NCBI GenBank assembly: GCA_964461045.1
Contig: CAYWSJ010000004.1
Location: 1 to 64,000 of the forward strand
Length of the DNA stretch: 64,000 nt
Direction: 5' to 3'
Source: JAGXLC01 sp964461045
GTDB lineage: Bacteria > Bacteroidota > Bacteroidia > Bacteroidales > UBA12077
The notes beneath the pieces were generated by a model that did not search any database, was not told the DNA's origin, and saw nothing but the letters and a program-made list of their open reading frames with translations. Numbering within the stretch: the stretch's first letter is position 1; each line of letters starts with the position of its first letter. Below are positions 1-8,639 of this stretch, in pieces. Made by a program: the position numbers and the translations under genes.

Positions 1-608
1 TTACAGCACTCGGAGGAGGAGAATACACGGTGGATGTAACAGATGAAAACAATTGTATTGTAACCAGCAGCACACTTATAATTAATCAGCCTGATGAAAT
101 TGTTATTACCAATGTGACATCTTCAGATGTTACAGAATCTGGAGGGGGCTCAATAACTGTTGAGGCAGCCGGAGGAACCGGAACACTTTCTTATATTCTT
201 GGTGATTCAATCAGTGTAAACCAAACAGGTGAATTTACAGGTCTTGAACCAGGTGATTATAAAGTGTATGTGACAGATATAAATGAATGCGGCCCGGATT
301 CTACGGATATAATTACAATTGATAATTTAATTGATGGCATCGATGATGTTGATTATACTTCCTTAGAGCTTTATCCGAACCCATCTACAGGAAAATTAAA
401 TGTTTCCTTCGAGCTAAAAAGGTCGAATGATGTTCTTATTGAAGTTATCAATACGATGGGACAAATTGTTTTTAGTGAAACCTATAAGAAATCAGGCAAG
501 AATTTTAAGGGAACAATTGATCTGAATGGTTTGCCAGCCGGACTATATTTCTTTAAATTAACTTCTGAAGAAAAAATGATTGGAAAAGAATCAATCATAC
601 TTAAATAA
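1..608 (+). CDS. C-terminal part of a T9SS-exported SprB-repeat protein (5' end outside window)
   Basis: The reading frame is open from base 3, so this is the end of a longer gene; the GTG at base 30 is internal. The visible protein starts inside an SprB-type repeat (EYTVDVTDENNC), followed by a second one (GGTGTLSYIL, then YKVYVTDINECGPDS). The last ~80 residues match a type A T9SS sorting domain: LELYPNPSTGKL, a beta-rich middle, then LPAGLYFFKL and a basic IILK end. Proteins with this tail are exported across the outer membrane by the type IX system and are usually cut and anchored or released. The protein is therefore probably extracellular or surface-bound. What it binds cannot be told from this fragment. 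A hairpin terminator follows 20 bases after the stop. Confidence 0.85.
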   Translation, partial: TALGGGEYTVDVTDENNCIVTSSTLIINQPDEIVITNVTSSDVTESGGGSITVEAAGGTGTLSYILGDSISVNQTGEFTGLEPGDYKVYVTDINECGPDSTDIITIDNLIDGIDDVDYTSLELYPNPSTGKLNVSFELKRSNDVLIEVINTMGQIVFSETYKKSGKNFKGTIDLNGLPAGLYFFKLTSEEKMIGKESIILK

Positions 609-630
609 TTTCATATTTTATTCTTTTCTG

Positions 631-669
631 AAGGCTTTCATTGGAATGATGGAAGCCTTTTATTATTTT
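631..669 (+). terminator. Rho-independent terminator after the T9SS-exported protein
   Basis: An 11-bp stem with one T-G wobble (631-641 with 649-659) closes a 7-base loop and runs into a T-rich tail (658-669). It separates the left-edge gene from purD. Confidence 0.75.
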
Positions 670-695
670 TATTCCCCGAATAAATATTATATGCT

Positions 696-1964
696 ATGAA
701 TGTATTGGTATTAGGATCAGGAGGCAGAGAACACACTCTTGCCTGGAAAATTTCACAAAGCCCGAAATTATCTAACTTGTTTATTGCTCCGGGAAATGGA
801 GGAACAGAAAGTGTTGGAACGAATATAGATCTTTCACCAGAGAATTTAGAAGATGTTAAAAAATTTGTTCTGGAAAGCCACGTGGACATTGTTGTTGTTG
901 GACCGGAGAAACCCCTGGTGGAAGGAATCAGAGACTTTTTTAAAAAAGATCCGGATCTTCAGCATGTATACCTCATAGGACCTTCGGGAGCAGGAGCCCG
1001 TTTAGAAGGGAGCAAGGATTTTGCCAACCAGTTTATGGAAAAATATCAGATTCCAACTGCTGATTTTAAAAGTTTTACTGAAAAAGAACTGGAGGAAGGC
1101 TACAACTACCTTGAACAGCTACAACCTCCGTATGTATTGAAGTCAGATGGTTTAGCTGCGGGAAAAGGCGTTGTGATTCTTGATTCTTTAGAAGAAGCTA
1201 AAAATTCGCTTAAAGAATTGTTAAGTGGTAAATTTGGTGATGCCAGTAAAACTGTTGTAATTGAAGAGTTTTTAAATGGGAAGGAGTTGTCTGTTTTCAT
1301 TGCAACTGATGGAGAAAATTATAAACTATTACCTGCTGCTAAGGATTATAAACGGGCAGGAGAAGGAGATACCGGCCTTAATACAGGAGGGATGGGAGCT
1401 GTTTCTCCTGTAAGTTATGCCGATGACGATTTGATGACGAAGATCAGGGAGAAAATTATAGAACCTACATTGAAAGGACTGAGAAAGGAGAACATAGAAT
1501 ATACAGGATTTCTTTATTTCGGGTTAATGAAGGTTGGAAATGAACCTTATGTCATCGAATACAATGTCCGTCTCGGTGATCCCGAAACCCAGGCTGTACT
1601 GCCCCGTGTGGAATGCGATTTTATTGACCTTTTTAAAGCAATAGAAGAGAAGAAATTAAATGAAATTGAGGTGTCAATAAATCCTTATCCTTCAGCAACA
1701 GTGATATTAGCCTCTGAAGGTTACCCCGGGAAATATGAAAAAGGCAAGAAAATCAGCATTTACGATAAATTTTCCGATGTGATGGTGTTTCATGCCGGGA
1801 CAAAAAAAGAAAAAGGAGAATTGTTTTCTAATGGAGGAAGGGTGATGGGGGTCACTTCCATGAAAAACAATTTCAAATCTGTTTTTGCTTCGATCTATGA
1901 ACAAATCAACCATATAGAATTTGAAGGGATGTATTACAGACGCGATATTGGAATGAACCTTTAA
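696..1964 (+). CDS. purD: Phosphoribosylamine--glycine ligase
   Basis: GARS joins phosphoribosylamine and glycine with ATP to give GAR, the second step of purine synthesis, in the cytoplasm. The 422 residues are the normal bacterial length. The N-terminal domain opens with MNVLVLGSGGREHTLAW, typical of the family, and has IAPGNGGT. The ATP-grasp part carries VLKSDGLAAGKGV (about 148-160) and VIEYNVRLGDPETQ (about 285-298), which hold ATP and magnesium ligands. The start ATG is followed at once by the conserved N-terminal strand. The gene lies between a terminator and a membrane-protein gene that begins 10 bases after its stop, so the two are probably cotranscribed. Confidence 0.96.
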   Translation: MNVLVLGSGGREHTLAWKISQSPKLSNLFIAPGNGGTESVGTNIDLSPENLEDVKKFVLESHVDIVVVGPEKPLVEGIRDFFKKDPDLQHVYLIGPSGAGARLEGSKDFANQFMEKYQIPTADFKSFTEKELEEGYNYLEQLQPPYVLKSDGLAAGKGVVILDSLEEAKNSLKELLSGKFGDASKTVVIEEFLNGKELSVFIATDGENYKLLPAAKDYKRAGEGDTGLNTGGMGAVSPVSYADDDLMTKIREKIIEPTLKGLRKENIEYTGFLYFGLMKVGNEPYVIEYNVRLGDPETQAVLPRVECDFIDLFKAIEEKKLNEIEVSINPYPSATVILASEGYPGKYEKGKKISIYDKFSDVMVFHAGTKKEKGELFSNGGRVMGVTSMKNNFKSVFASIYEQINHIEFEGMYYRRDIGMNL

Positions 1965-1974
1965 GACTGAAATT

Positions 1975-2973
1975 ATGTTTTTATCTCTTGCAAGAAGTAA
2001 ATCACCGGCCATGTTGTTGCTGCTTCTTTTATTAAGCATATTGCTTTGGTGGTATTCTTTTTCAGAACAGCCCATGTTTCCTGTGGACAGGTATGAAGAT
2101 GCATTATTTTTTAATTTTCTTAGCGACTTTTTAGATCTAAATAGTTTATCATCAAGGATTATAGCCTTTGTAATTATTATTATTGAGGCAATTGTACTTC
2201 TTGCTTACAACAAAAAATATATCCTTATTGAATCGCAGACCTTTTTCCCTGCTTTTATTTTTGTCCTTTTTGCAAGTAGTTTTATTCATCTGCAGAAGCT
2301 AAATGCAGCTCTTATTGGAAGTCTGTTCATTTTTATCATGATAGGACAGATCTTTTCTTTGTACCGGAAAAGATATGTGTTGAATAATTTGTTTGCTGCC
2401 GGATTACTCGTTTCGCTGGCAAGTCTCTTTTACGTTTATGCGGCAATTTTTATTTTACTTATTTGGATATCTCTTTCTATTCTTAGAAGTTTCAGTTTAA
2501 GAGAGTGGTTTGTAACTGTTCTTGGTTTCATTTTTCCCTATTTGTTTGTCCTTGCTTCTTTTTATCTAAGCGAAGGATTGACAATTAATGATTTTTGGGT
2601 AAAGGTTAATTCCCTGGTATTTTCTACTGTAGAAATTACTTTTTATAGCATTTCTCATTATGTTTTGTATGGATTTATAGGCTTTTTAGTGATTATTGCC
2701 AGCTTTTTTCTTTTACGGACTTTTCCGGCCCGAAAAATTTATATAAGAATGTATTATGAAATATTTTGGTGGATGTTTGTTTTAAGTTTGGCTATGTTTT
2801 TTGTGCCTAAATATATATCTTCTGCTGGTATTATATATTTTATTGGGTTGCCGGTTTCATTTTTGCTGGGGAATTATTTTACAAATATTCGCTCAAAATC
2901 TACTGGGAATATATTTATAGGTTTGCTTTTCTTATTGGTGCTTTTCGTTCATGTGAATCATTATATACTTTAA
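1975..2973 (+). CDS. Polytopic membrane protein, DUF6427-like
   Basis: A 332-residue, very hydrophobic protein with about nine or ten membrane segments and no catalytic motif that I can see. Length, position directly after purD and hydrophobic pattern fit a Bacteroidota family (DUF6427) commonly found near nucleotide-metabolism genes; that family name is from memory and not certain. The N-terminus (MFLSLARSKSPAMLLLLLLL) is a first membrane segment rather than a cleaved signal. The gene ends before a two-way terminator. Function unknown. Confidence 0.65.
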   Translation: MFLSLARSKSPAMLLLLLLLSILLWWYSFSEQPMFPVDRYEDALFFNFLSDFLDLNSLSSRIIAFVIIIIEAIVLLAYNKKYILIESQTFFPAFIFVLFASSFIHLQKLNAALIGSLFIFIMIGQIFSLYRKRYVLNNLFAAGLLVSLASLFYVYAAIFILLIWISLSILRSFSLREWFVTVLGFIFPYLFVLASFYLSEGLTINDFWVKVNSLVFSTVEITFYSISHYVLYGFIGFLVIIASFFLLRTFPARKIYIRMYYEIFWWMFVLSLAMFFVPKYISSAGIIYFIGLPVSFLLGNYFTNIRSKSTGNIFIGLLFLLVLFVHVNHYIL

Positions 2974-3026
2974 ATGGTTATTAAAAGAGCAAGATATAAT
3001 TGGTATTATTTGTTGAATTCTATTAC

Positions 3027-3060
3027 AAAAAAACCCGGCATACCAGCCGGGGTTTTAAAT
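3027..3060. terminator. Bidirectional terminator between convergent units
   Basis: A stem of AAAACCCGGC (3030-3039) with GCCGGGGTTTT (3046-3056), one G bulged, has an A run on the left and a T run on the right. It can end both the purD unit (plus) and the long signalling/transport operon on the minus strand, whose last gene stops at 3100. Confidence 0.75.
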
Positions 3061-3099
3061 TGTTTCAAAGCGAATATCTTTTAATGAATCAGGTTTTCT

Positions 3100-3549
3100 T
3101 TAGATTTTTTTCACAAACGAGAGAATAACCACTGCAAGCCCTTCCTTTCCATCTTCGAATTCTACAAAAATATGATAAGCTCCTGTTTTTTGGCATGTAA
3201 ACTCGAAGGAGGGATAAATTTTACCTGTGGCAACCATATAATTGGAGGCTTCTAATTTACTACTACTAAATAATTTTAAGATGGCTCTTCCGGCATAATC
3301 TTTTGAACTGCAAATAGAAAATTTATAAACAGTATTTTTTCTTAAGACCAATGATTGCTTATCCTGCAATGGTTCTTGACCTGGAGGTGTGCTTCCTAAC
3401 TTAACAGTAAAATCCTTTAGGTAAGTTGCATCTCCTGCTACTCTTGAGCAGATATTAACCAATTCTTCACCACTCTGAGCAGAGGATTGATTGATTCCTG
3501 CAAATGTTATTAAAGAGATTATAATAATAAAAAAATACGTATTCTTCAT
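3100..3549 (-). CDS. Secreted protein of unknown function at the end of the signalling/ABC operon
   Basis: A 149-residue protein with a clear signal peptide (hydrophobic TYFFIIIISLITFAGI, cleavage probably after SSAQS). The mature part is mostly beta-strand with two cysteines and ends in a strand-rich segment (GAYHIFVEFEDGKEGLAVVIL) that looks like a small beta-sandwich. I do not recognise the family. Its start lies 4 bases after the stop of the upstream lipoprotein gene, so the two are almost certainly translated from one message. It is the last gene before the two-way terminator. Periplasmic location is inferred. Confidence 0.6.
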   Translation of the reverse strand: MKNTYFFIIIISLITFAGINQSSAQSGEELVNICSRVAGDATYLKDFTVKLGSTPPGQEPLQDKQSLVLRKNTVYKFSICSSKDYAGRAILKLFSSSKLEASNYMVATGKIYPSFEFTCQKTGAYHIFVEFEDGKEGLAVVILSFVKKI

Positions 3550-3553
3550 AATA

Positions 3554-4462
3554 TTATAGACTGATTAAGTTATTTCGGATTTTGTTTGTTTCCTCAATAA
3601 TTTTATATAATTGTTCATCTGTTATTTTTACGATACTTTTTTCATTTTGTTTGAAAGTAAGCTGACCATTTTCATCAATTATTTGTTCTGTTTCCCCTTG
3701 CTCAATGGTTATTTTAACTTCTTTAAATATTTTATGAATTCTTTTATAATCCTTAATCAGGTCCTGGAAATCCGGATTGTTCCTGTAGTTTTCCAGAAGA
3801 ATCATCAGATTTGACATCATTACTTTTTGTTCACCAATTGCTTCTCTTAATTGTGGGTCAGGATCTGATTTATATACTTCACTTGTAAGATATAATCCTT
3901 CAAGCCATGCACCTGCAATCATAAGGGCGCTTAAATTACTCCTGCTATTTTCTCTCAAATACTCATCCATTTGTTTGAAATTTCTTTGAGAAATGTAAAT
4001 CAAAGAATCAATATTTTCACTACTGGATGCCAGTCTTTTTAATGTACTAAAATCAAAAAACTGGCCAATTTTTAATTTGTCGGCAATTTTTTTTATGGAT
4101 TTTAGATAATCTATAGATACGGTTGTTTTGCTGTACATATTAAGATAACCGAGGTCAGCCGCGTAAATACCAAGGAGGATTGATTGCCTGAAGCTGGTAC
4201 TGTAACTATCCACATTATCTGTAGATGCCAGGTATTCTTTTGAAAACGGGACATTCAGGCTTTTGATTAACGCTGCTGTTTCAATGGGTGATGAGATGTT
4301 CTCTGTAATTTTTTCCATTGCCTGATCTGAAACTTCGTAAACACCTTTGTTTGCAACAGAGTCAGGAACCTCTAAAGAATTATCTTCATTCCCTTCATTC
4401 GAGCATTTACATCCTGAAATTAAAGCGATTATGAGTACTCCTAGAATAAACTTTATCTTCAT
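3554..4462 (-). CDS. Predicted lipoprotein, unknown function
   Basis: A 302-residue protein whose N-terminus is a lipoprotein signal: MKIKFILGVLIIALISGC, with the lipobox ending at Cys18, followed by a polar, acidic linker. The rest is predicted mostly alpha-helical, with no enzyme motif seen; FRQSILLGIYAADLGYLNMY (about 91-110) is its most distinctive stretch. It lies 63 bases downstream of the ABC transporter gene and 4 bases upstream of the secreted-protein gene. The 63-base gap holds a TAnnTTTG box, so the lipoprotein pair may have its own promoter as well as read-through. A role as an envelope partner of the transporter is inference from position only. Confidence 0.65.
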   Translation of the reverse strand: MKIKFILGVLIIALISGCKCSNEGNEDNSLEVPDSVANKGVYEVSDQAMEKITENISSPIETAALIKSLNVPFSKEYLASTDNVDSYSTSFRQSILLGIYAADLGYLNMYSKTTVSIDYLKSIKKIADKLKIGQFFDFSTLKRLASSSENIDSLIYISQRNFKQMDEYLRENSRSNLSALMIAGAWLEGLYLTSEVYKSDPDPQLREAIGEQKVMMSNLMILLENYRNNPDFQDLIKDYKRIHKIFKEVKITIEQGETEQIIDENGQLTFKQNEKSIVKITDEQLYKIIEETNKIRNNLISL

Positions 4463-4487
4463 ATTTATTCTGCTATGTGGATTAATA

Positions 4488-4495
4488 CAAAAATA
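4488..4495 (-). promoter_or_regulatory. Possible internal promoter (-7 box) for the lipoprotein pair
   Basis: On the minus strand these bases read TATTTTTG, a match to the Bacteroidota -7 consensus TAnnTTTG, 26 bases ahead of the lipoprotein start. I see no good -33 TTTG at the usual distance. In AT-rich DNA such a match can be chance. Confidence 0.35.
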
Positions 4496-4525
4496 ATATT
4501 ATATCGTGTAAATTTAAAAAAATAT

Positions 4526-7500
4526 TTAGGATTTCCGAAAGATTAATTTTTTTAAATTGACTTTCTGTGGTAAATTAAGCAATTTATATAATGCATTGTA
4601 GTATAATGCTATATAGAATATAATAGTCATTATAGCAATAATCGCTAAATTAAACCAGTAAGTGCCAAAATAATTTCCCATAAAATATTTTCTGGGCGCA
4701 AAAAAGTGAGCCCTGAAATTAAAAAATCCTTCCTCTTCGGGATCCTGATAAATCGGGTCAATATGTTGTATTAACTTATCTTCGTATTGAATGATTTTAT
4801 TTTTTTCCAGAACTTTTTTTACCTGGTCAGAAATACTCTCGTTATAGTACTGATCCTTAATTTTTCTATAAAAAGAAGGTCTTGTTTCAAGCAAATAACT
4901 TCTGATATTATCTAATTTTCTGTTTGCTAAATGAAATTTCTTTGAATAATATTGATCTAATCGTTCCAGGTAATCAGTAATTTCACTCAAAATCAATTTG
5001 TTTATTTTATCCACCTTGAGTTTATCCAGGTATTTGAAAGTTAGATCTGTTTTGTTCATTTCTTTTCCCAGTTCATTTCTGAGTAGCGCAAGATCAGATT
5101 TTAGCTTTTCCTTTATGTCCTCTTTATGACTAAATTTAAGATTTTTCTTAATTTTTTTGACCTTTTTTTCTAATTCGGGGATATAATAGACCTGTTTATA
5201 ATTGGCCTTGCTTTCCTTTTTTTCAAGATCGTAAAAATGTTGTTCGTATTTATTGTTTTTGAATTGGTTTACCATAAGTGCCTCATAAGACCATTTTGTG
5301 GGCATTATTTCAGCAATAAGGGGTACTTTATCCACACTGGTAATATTCCTGTTTAATTTATCGAAGGGGAACATAGCCCCGCTGAGTATCATCATTGGGA
5401 TCATTAATAACGGAATGATGATGTATATTGTAACAGCAGAGTTGAAGGTGGCTGAAATATTTAATCCAATCATGTTAGCACATACGGCTGTTATAAATAA
5501 TGCAAGCCAGTATTCGAAAAACATTCCGCGTATTTCGAGGATGCTGTTGGCAATCAGTACAAACAGAACGGATTGTATGGCTGATATAACAGTCAAAATA
5601 AGCACTTTAGAGGTTAGGTAACTGGATTTACTTAAATTCAGAAATTGTTCTCTTTTAAGTATTTTCCGGTCTCTGAATATTTCTTCTGCACTTACTGTTA
5701 ACCCCAAAAACAGTGAAACAATAAGTGCCATAAAGATGTAAATAGGGATGTTTTCATTTATGCGGAATATATACTCATCTGAGGTAGGGTTCGGTACATA
5801 GCGAATAATATATGATAGGATAAAGCCCAGAACAGGCGCTTCGAGTAAATTCAGGGCAACGTATTGTTTGTTGCTTATTTTTGAGAGAAAATCCCTGATT
5901 GTATATATTTTAAATTGGGTTAACCAGGAGGGTATCTTGGTTGAAGAAGGGGGTTCTTCATCTACTTCTTTGACATGTTCTATATTTATGTTTTCGTGTA
6001 GCCTTTCTTCCCATTTTTTAGGTGATACTTTTCTTTTGTCTGTGTATCTTCCATATTCATCAACTACCCGGGCTTCCATAATGTTAAATATAAGTTCGGG
6101 ATTTACGTTACCGCAGGTAGGGCACTCCCCCACATCGCTATTAATCTGTGCGTCAAGGCGTTTGAAATACATGACACTTTCCACGGGGTTTCCATAGTAT
6201 ACCATGTATCCTCCTTCATCAAGGATGATCATATTGTCAAACATTTTGTAGATCTCTGATGAAGGTTGATGAATAACGACAAATATAAGCTTTCCTTTCA
6301 GAGTTAATTCCCGGAGGAGGTCCATTACATTTTCAGAGTCTCTTGAGGATAATCCTGAGGTTGGTTCATCTACAAAAAGAATGGCAGGCTCCCTGATTAA
6401 TTCGAGGGAAATGTTCAGTCTTTTTCTTTGACCTCCGCTAATAAGTTTATTCATAGGAGAACCGACCTTAAGGTCTTTGATTTCTCCCAGTCCGAGATTA
6501 TATAAAGTTTTATCTACTAGCTCCTTGAGTTCTTCTTCTTCTTTGTCTCTAAAAACCAGTTTTGCATTATAGTATAAATTCTGAAAAACTGTAAGTTCCT
6601 CAATAAGAAGGTCATCCTGGGGAATGTATCCTATTGAACCTTTAAGATTTTCTTCTCCTTCATGGAGATTTGTGCCATTAATTCTTATTTCTCCTGTGGT
6701 TGGTTTGTTAATGCCGGACAGGATATTCAGCAGTGTTGTTTTACCAGCACCACTGGCTCCCATGATTCCAATTAATTTTCCCTGTGTTTCTGAAAAATTA
6801 ATATTTCTGAGTCCTATGGCACCGTTCGGGAATTGATAGCCGATATTATCTGCTACATAGGAAATTTTCAGGGAGGTTGAGTCAGCCAGGTAATGTGCAA
6901 CAACATCGCTGTAGTATATTGGTTTTCCTTTAGGGAGCTTGATTGAACCACCCTGAGCAAAGAGATAAATTCTTTTGTTGTTAAGAGGCAGGCCATTAAG
7001 GTTTATTTCTTCACTTCCCGTATAGCGTAAGAAATACAGGTCTACACTTTTTATATGCAGTATAAATATGTTGCCGTCTAGTGCAGTTGACTGGATATGC
7101 TTACAGTTCTCACAGGGGTTTTCTTTGTCGTTTATTATGAGTATGTTATGGTTGTCCAGTTTGGAAATATCATTGTTAATAACGAAGGTTTCAATACTTC
7201 TGTATTCTTCCCTGGTAACTTTAAAGACTTCGGCAACAGTGTTAATGATGGCCATTCTTTGTTCTGAGAATTTTCGGTCGGCATTGATCAACTCGAAAAG
7301 TCTTACCAGAACAATTATTTTCTGTTTTTGGGTAAGTGTTTTGTTAATTTTTTTACAAAGCCCTAGTATTCTTACGGAGTCTTTAACGGAGGTAAGTTTT
7401 CTTTTTTTCTCTTTTTCTCCGTTTTGGTTATTTTTTTTGTATCCTGCTTTTTTATCAAAAAGCTCTATATACTCCTGAATAGCCTCATCGTTGAGTTGTT

Positions 7501-7609
7501 GAGTGAGGAAATTTAAAACATAATCTCTTTCGTTGGTTTCAACACCATCATCTTGTTTTGCAATAATCGCAAACAACTGCATCAACGCCTTCAGAATCTC
7601 TTCACTCAT
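4526..7609 (-). CDS. ABCG-type ABC transporter (ATPase-permease) with N-terminal TerB-like domain
   Basis: A 1027-residue half-transporter with ATPase first and permease second, the White/ABCG order. Residues 1-145 resemble TerB (acidic AKQDDGVETNE near 17-27 and NADRKFSE near 109-116). Residues 150-250 are a beta-rich linker with CENC at 166-169. The ATPase has Walker A GASGAGKT (284-291), signature ISGGQRKR (390-397), Walker B ILFVDEP (410-416) and the H-loop His447; a second CPTC lies at 496-499. The permease starts near 580; a long charged helical insert (about 750-950) precedes the last membrane span near 985-1005. The ATPase motifs are intact, so it should be active as a dimer. Substrate unknown. 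It follows the SiaC-like gene by 22 bases. Link between the TerB-like domain and the phospho-switch is inferred. Confidence 0.85.
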   Translation of the reverse strand: MSEEILKALMQLFAIIAKQDDGVETNERDYVLNFLTQQLNDEAIQEYIELFDKKAGYKKNNQNGEKEKKRKLTSVKDSVRILGLCKKINKTLTQKQKIIVLVRLFELINADRKFSEQRMAIINTVAEVFKVTREEYRSIETFVINNDISKLDNHNILIINDKENPCENCKHIQSTALDGNIFILHIKSVDLYFLRYTGSEEINLNGLPLNNKRIYLFAQGGSIKLPKGKPIYYSDVVAHYLADSTSLKISYVADNIGYQFPNGAIGLRNINFSETQGKLIGIMGASGAGKTTLLNILSGINKPTTGEIRINGTNLHEGEENLKGSIGYIPQDDLLIEELTVFQNLYYNAKLVFRDKEEEELKELVDKTLYNLGLGEIKDLKVGSPMNKLISGGQRKRLNISLELIREPAILFVDEPTSGLSSRDSENVMDLLRELTLKGKLIFVVIHQPSSEIYKMFDNMIILDEGGYMVYYGNPVESVMYFKRLDAQINSDVGECPTCGNVNPELIFNIMEARVVDEYGRYTDKRKVSPKKWEERLHENINIEHVKEVDEEPPSSTKIPSWLTQFKIYTIRDFLSKISNKQYVALNLLEAPVLGFILSYIIRYVPNPTSDEYIFRINENIPIYIFMALIVSLFLGLTVSAEEIFRDRKILKREQFLNLSKSSYLTSKVLILTVISAIQSVLFVLIANSILEIRGMFFEYWLALFITAVCANMIGLNISATFNSAVTIYIIIPLLMIPMMILSGAMFPFDKLNRNITSVDKVPLIAEIMPTKWSYEALMVNQFKNNKYEQHFYDLEKKESKANYKQVYYIPELEKKVKKIKKNLKFSHKEDIKEKLKSDLALLRNELGKEMNKTDLTFKYLDKLKVDKINKLILSEITDYLERLDQYYSKKFHLANRKLDNIRSYLLETRPSFYRKIKDQYYNESISDQVKKVLEKNKIIQYEDKLIQHIDPIYQDPEEEGFFNFRAHFFAPRKYFMGNYFGTYWFNLAIIAIMTIIFYIALYYNALYKLLNLPQKVNLKKLIFRKS

Positions 7610-7631
7610 TTTCTAATATTTTCTCGACAAT

Positions 7632-8012
7632 TTACAATACGTAACTAACCTGTTCAAAAGGGATATCTACTATATCTGCATATTCTTCTCCGGCTTCTTC
7701 CATATCTTCGTCATCTTCCGGATAATACCATTTAATAAGAACATCGTTCCCGTTTTCATACATTTCTTCCAGTTTCATTAAAATATCAAGAAGAAGTTTT
7801 GAAGATGCTGTATTGAAATAAACTAATTTAAATGAAAATATGGTTTTTGCATTTGGATTTTCTGCATATTCTTCAAGCCAGTTCAGGATAGGTTCATAAA
7901 AAGTTGTCACATCTTCAGGTAAAGACCTTCCTGATATTTCAAAGATCTCATTATCTTTGTCAAGAATAACACTAGGCGTATCGTCTGTTCCTTTTATTTT
8001 TATTACTTCCAT
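7632..8012 (-). CDS. SiaC-like regulatory phosphoprotein (DUF1987)
   Basis: A 126-residue protein matching the SiaC family along its whole length: N-terminal TPSVILDKDN, central SGRSLPEDVTTFYEPILNWL and LVYFNTASSKLLLDIL. In Pseudomonas SiaC the phosphorylated residue is Thr68; here Thr68 falls in the same FNT motif, so the switch site is kept. In the known system a kinase (SiaB) and a PP2C phosphatase (SiaA) set its phosphorylation, and the unphosphorylated form binds a partner enzyme. The genes just upstream encode both types. The next gene downstream encodes an ABC transporter rather than a diguanylate cyclase, so the partner here is probably different. Confidence 0.88.
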   Translation of the reverse strand: MEVIKIKGTDDTPSVILDKDNEIFEISGRSLPEDVTTFYEPILNWLEEYAENPNAKTIFSFKLVYFNTASSKLLLDILMKLEEMYENGNDVLIKWYYPEDDEDMEEAGEEYADIVDIPFEQVSYVL

Positions 8013-8026
8013 AATTCAAACATTTA

Positions 8027-8602
8027 TTAATTATTTCTAGAAATTGATGATGAAAGAAGGAAAAACGAACTTGTTTCATCAATTGGTAAAAAGTGGTATT
8101 CTAATTTGTTCCCGGTTTTTCTTGCAATATCAATAAAACCAAGGCCAGCACCACCTTTATCGGATAATCTTCCTTCTCGCATTTGTTTTTTGTAAAGTTG
8201 TTTTAATCCTTCTTTATCCAAACTGTTAATTTCCTCGAGCATGTCGGTTAGTTCTTCTATCTTCCTGTTTTCTATCACATTCCCGGTTGTTACATGGTAA
8301 TCTCTTTTTCCTTTGCTTACCATGAAGATTCCACGTCCGGCAAACAGGTAATCGTCAGAGCCAAATGTGTCGGCATGTTTGCTTATGTTTTGCAAACACT
8401 CAACCATTACATGGAAGACTTTCTTTTGCACTGTATTTGATTCTTCTTCTTTGGCCATGTTTGATTCGGTCAATGAGGTAAAAGCTTTTGTGATCTGGTG
8501 TGTAATTTCACCCTCATAGACCAGTGTAATTTCATGAGCTTTCATTGACCTATAAAAATCGTATACAAATTCAAGAAAGCCTTTCACATTATGTTTATCC
8601 AT
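8027..8602 (-). CDS. SiaB-like protein kinase (DUF6272, GHKL fold)
   Basis: A 191-residue cytoplasmic protein with the pattern of SiaB/anti-sigma-type kinases. An N-box-like motif VECLQNISKH lies near residues 67-76, and a G-box-like GGAGLGFIDIARKTG near 150-164, both parts of the ATP pocket of the GHKL fold. In the Pseudomonas Sia system SiaB phosphorylates SiaC. The gene sits between the phosphatase and the SiaC-like gene, 14 bases from the latter, which supports that pairing. No sensory domain is fused to it. Substrate assignment is by analogy. Confidence 0.82.
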   Translation of the reverse strand: MDKHNVKGFLEFVYDFYRSMKAHEITLVYEGEITHQITKAFTSLTESNMAKEEESNTVQKKVFHVMVECLQNISKHADTFGSDDYLFAGRGIFMVSKGKRDYHVTTGNVIENRKIEELTDMLEEINSLDKEGLKQLYKKQMREGRLSDKGGAGLGFIDIARKTGNKLEYHFLPIDETSSFFLLSSSISRNN

Positions 8603-8639
8603 AACATAGGTATTAATTTAGTTAAACAAAGTAAATATA

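Noticed and set aside
638..889. Minus-strand open frame across the terminator and purD start
   Set aside because: It covers a clear terminator and the conserved N-terminus of PurD; no family signs.
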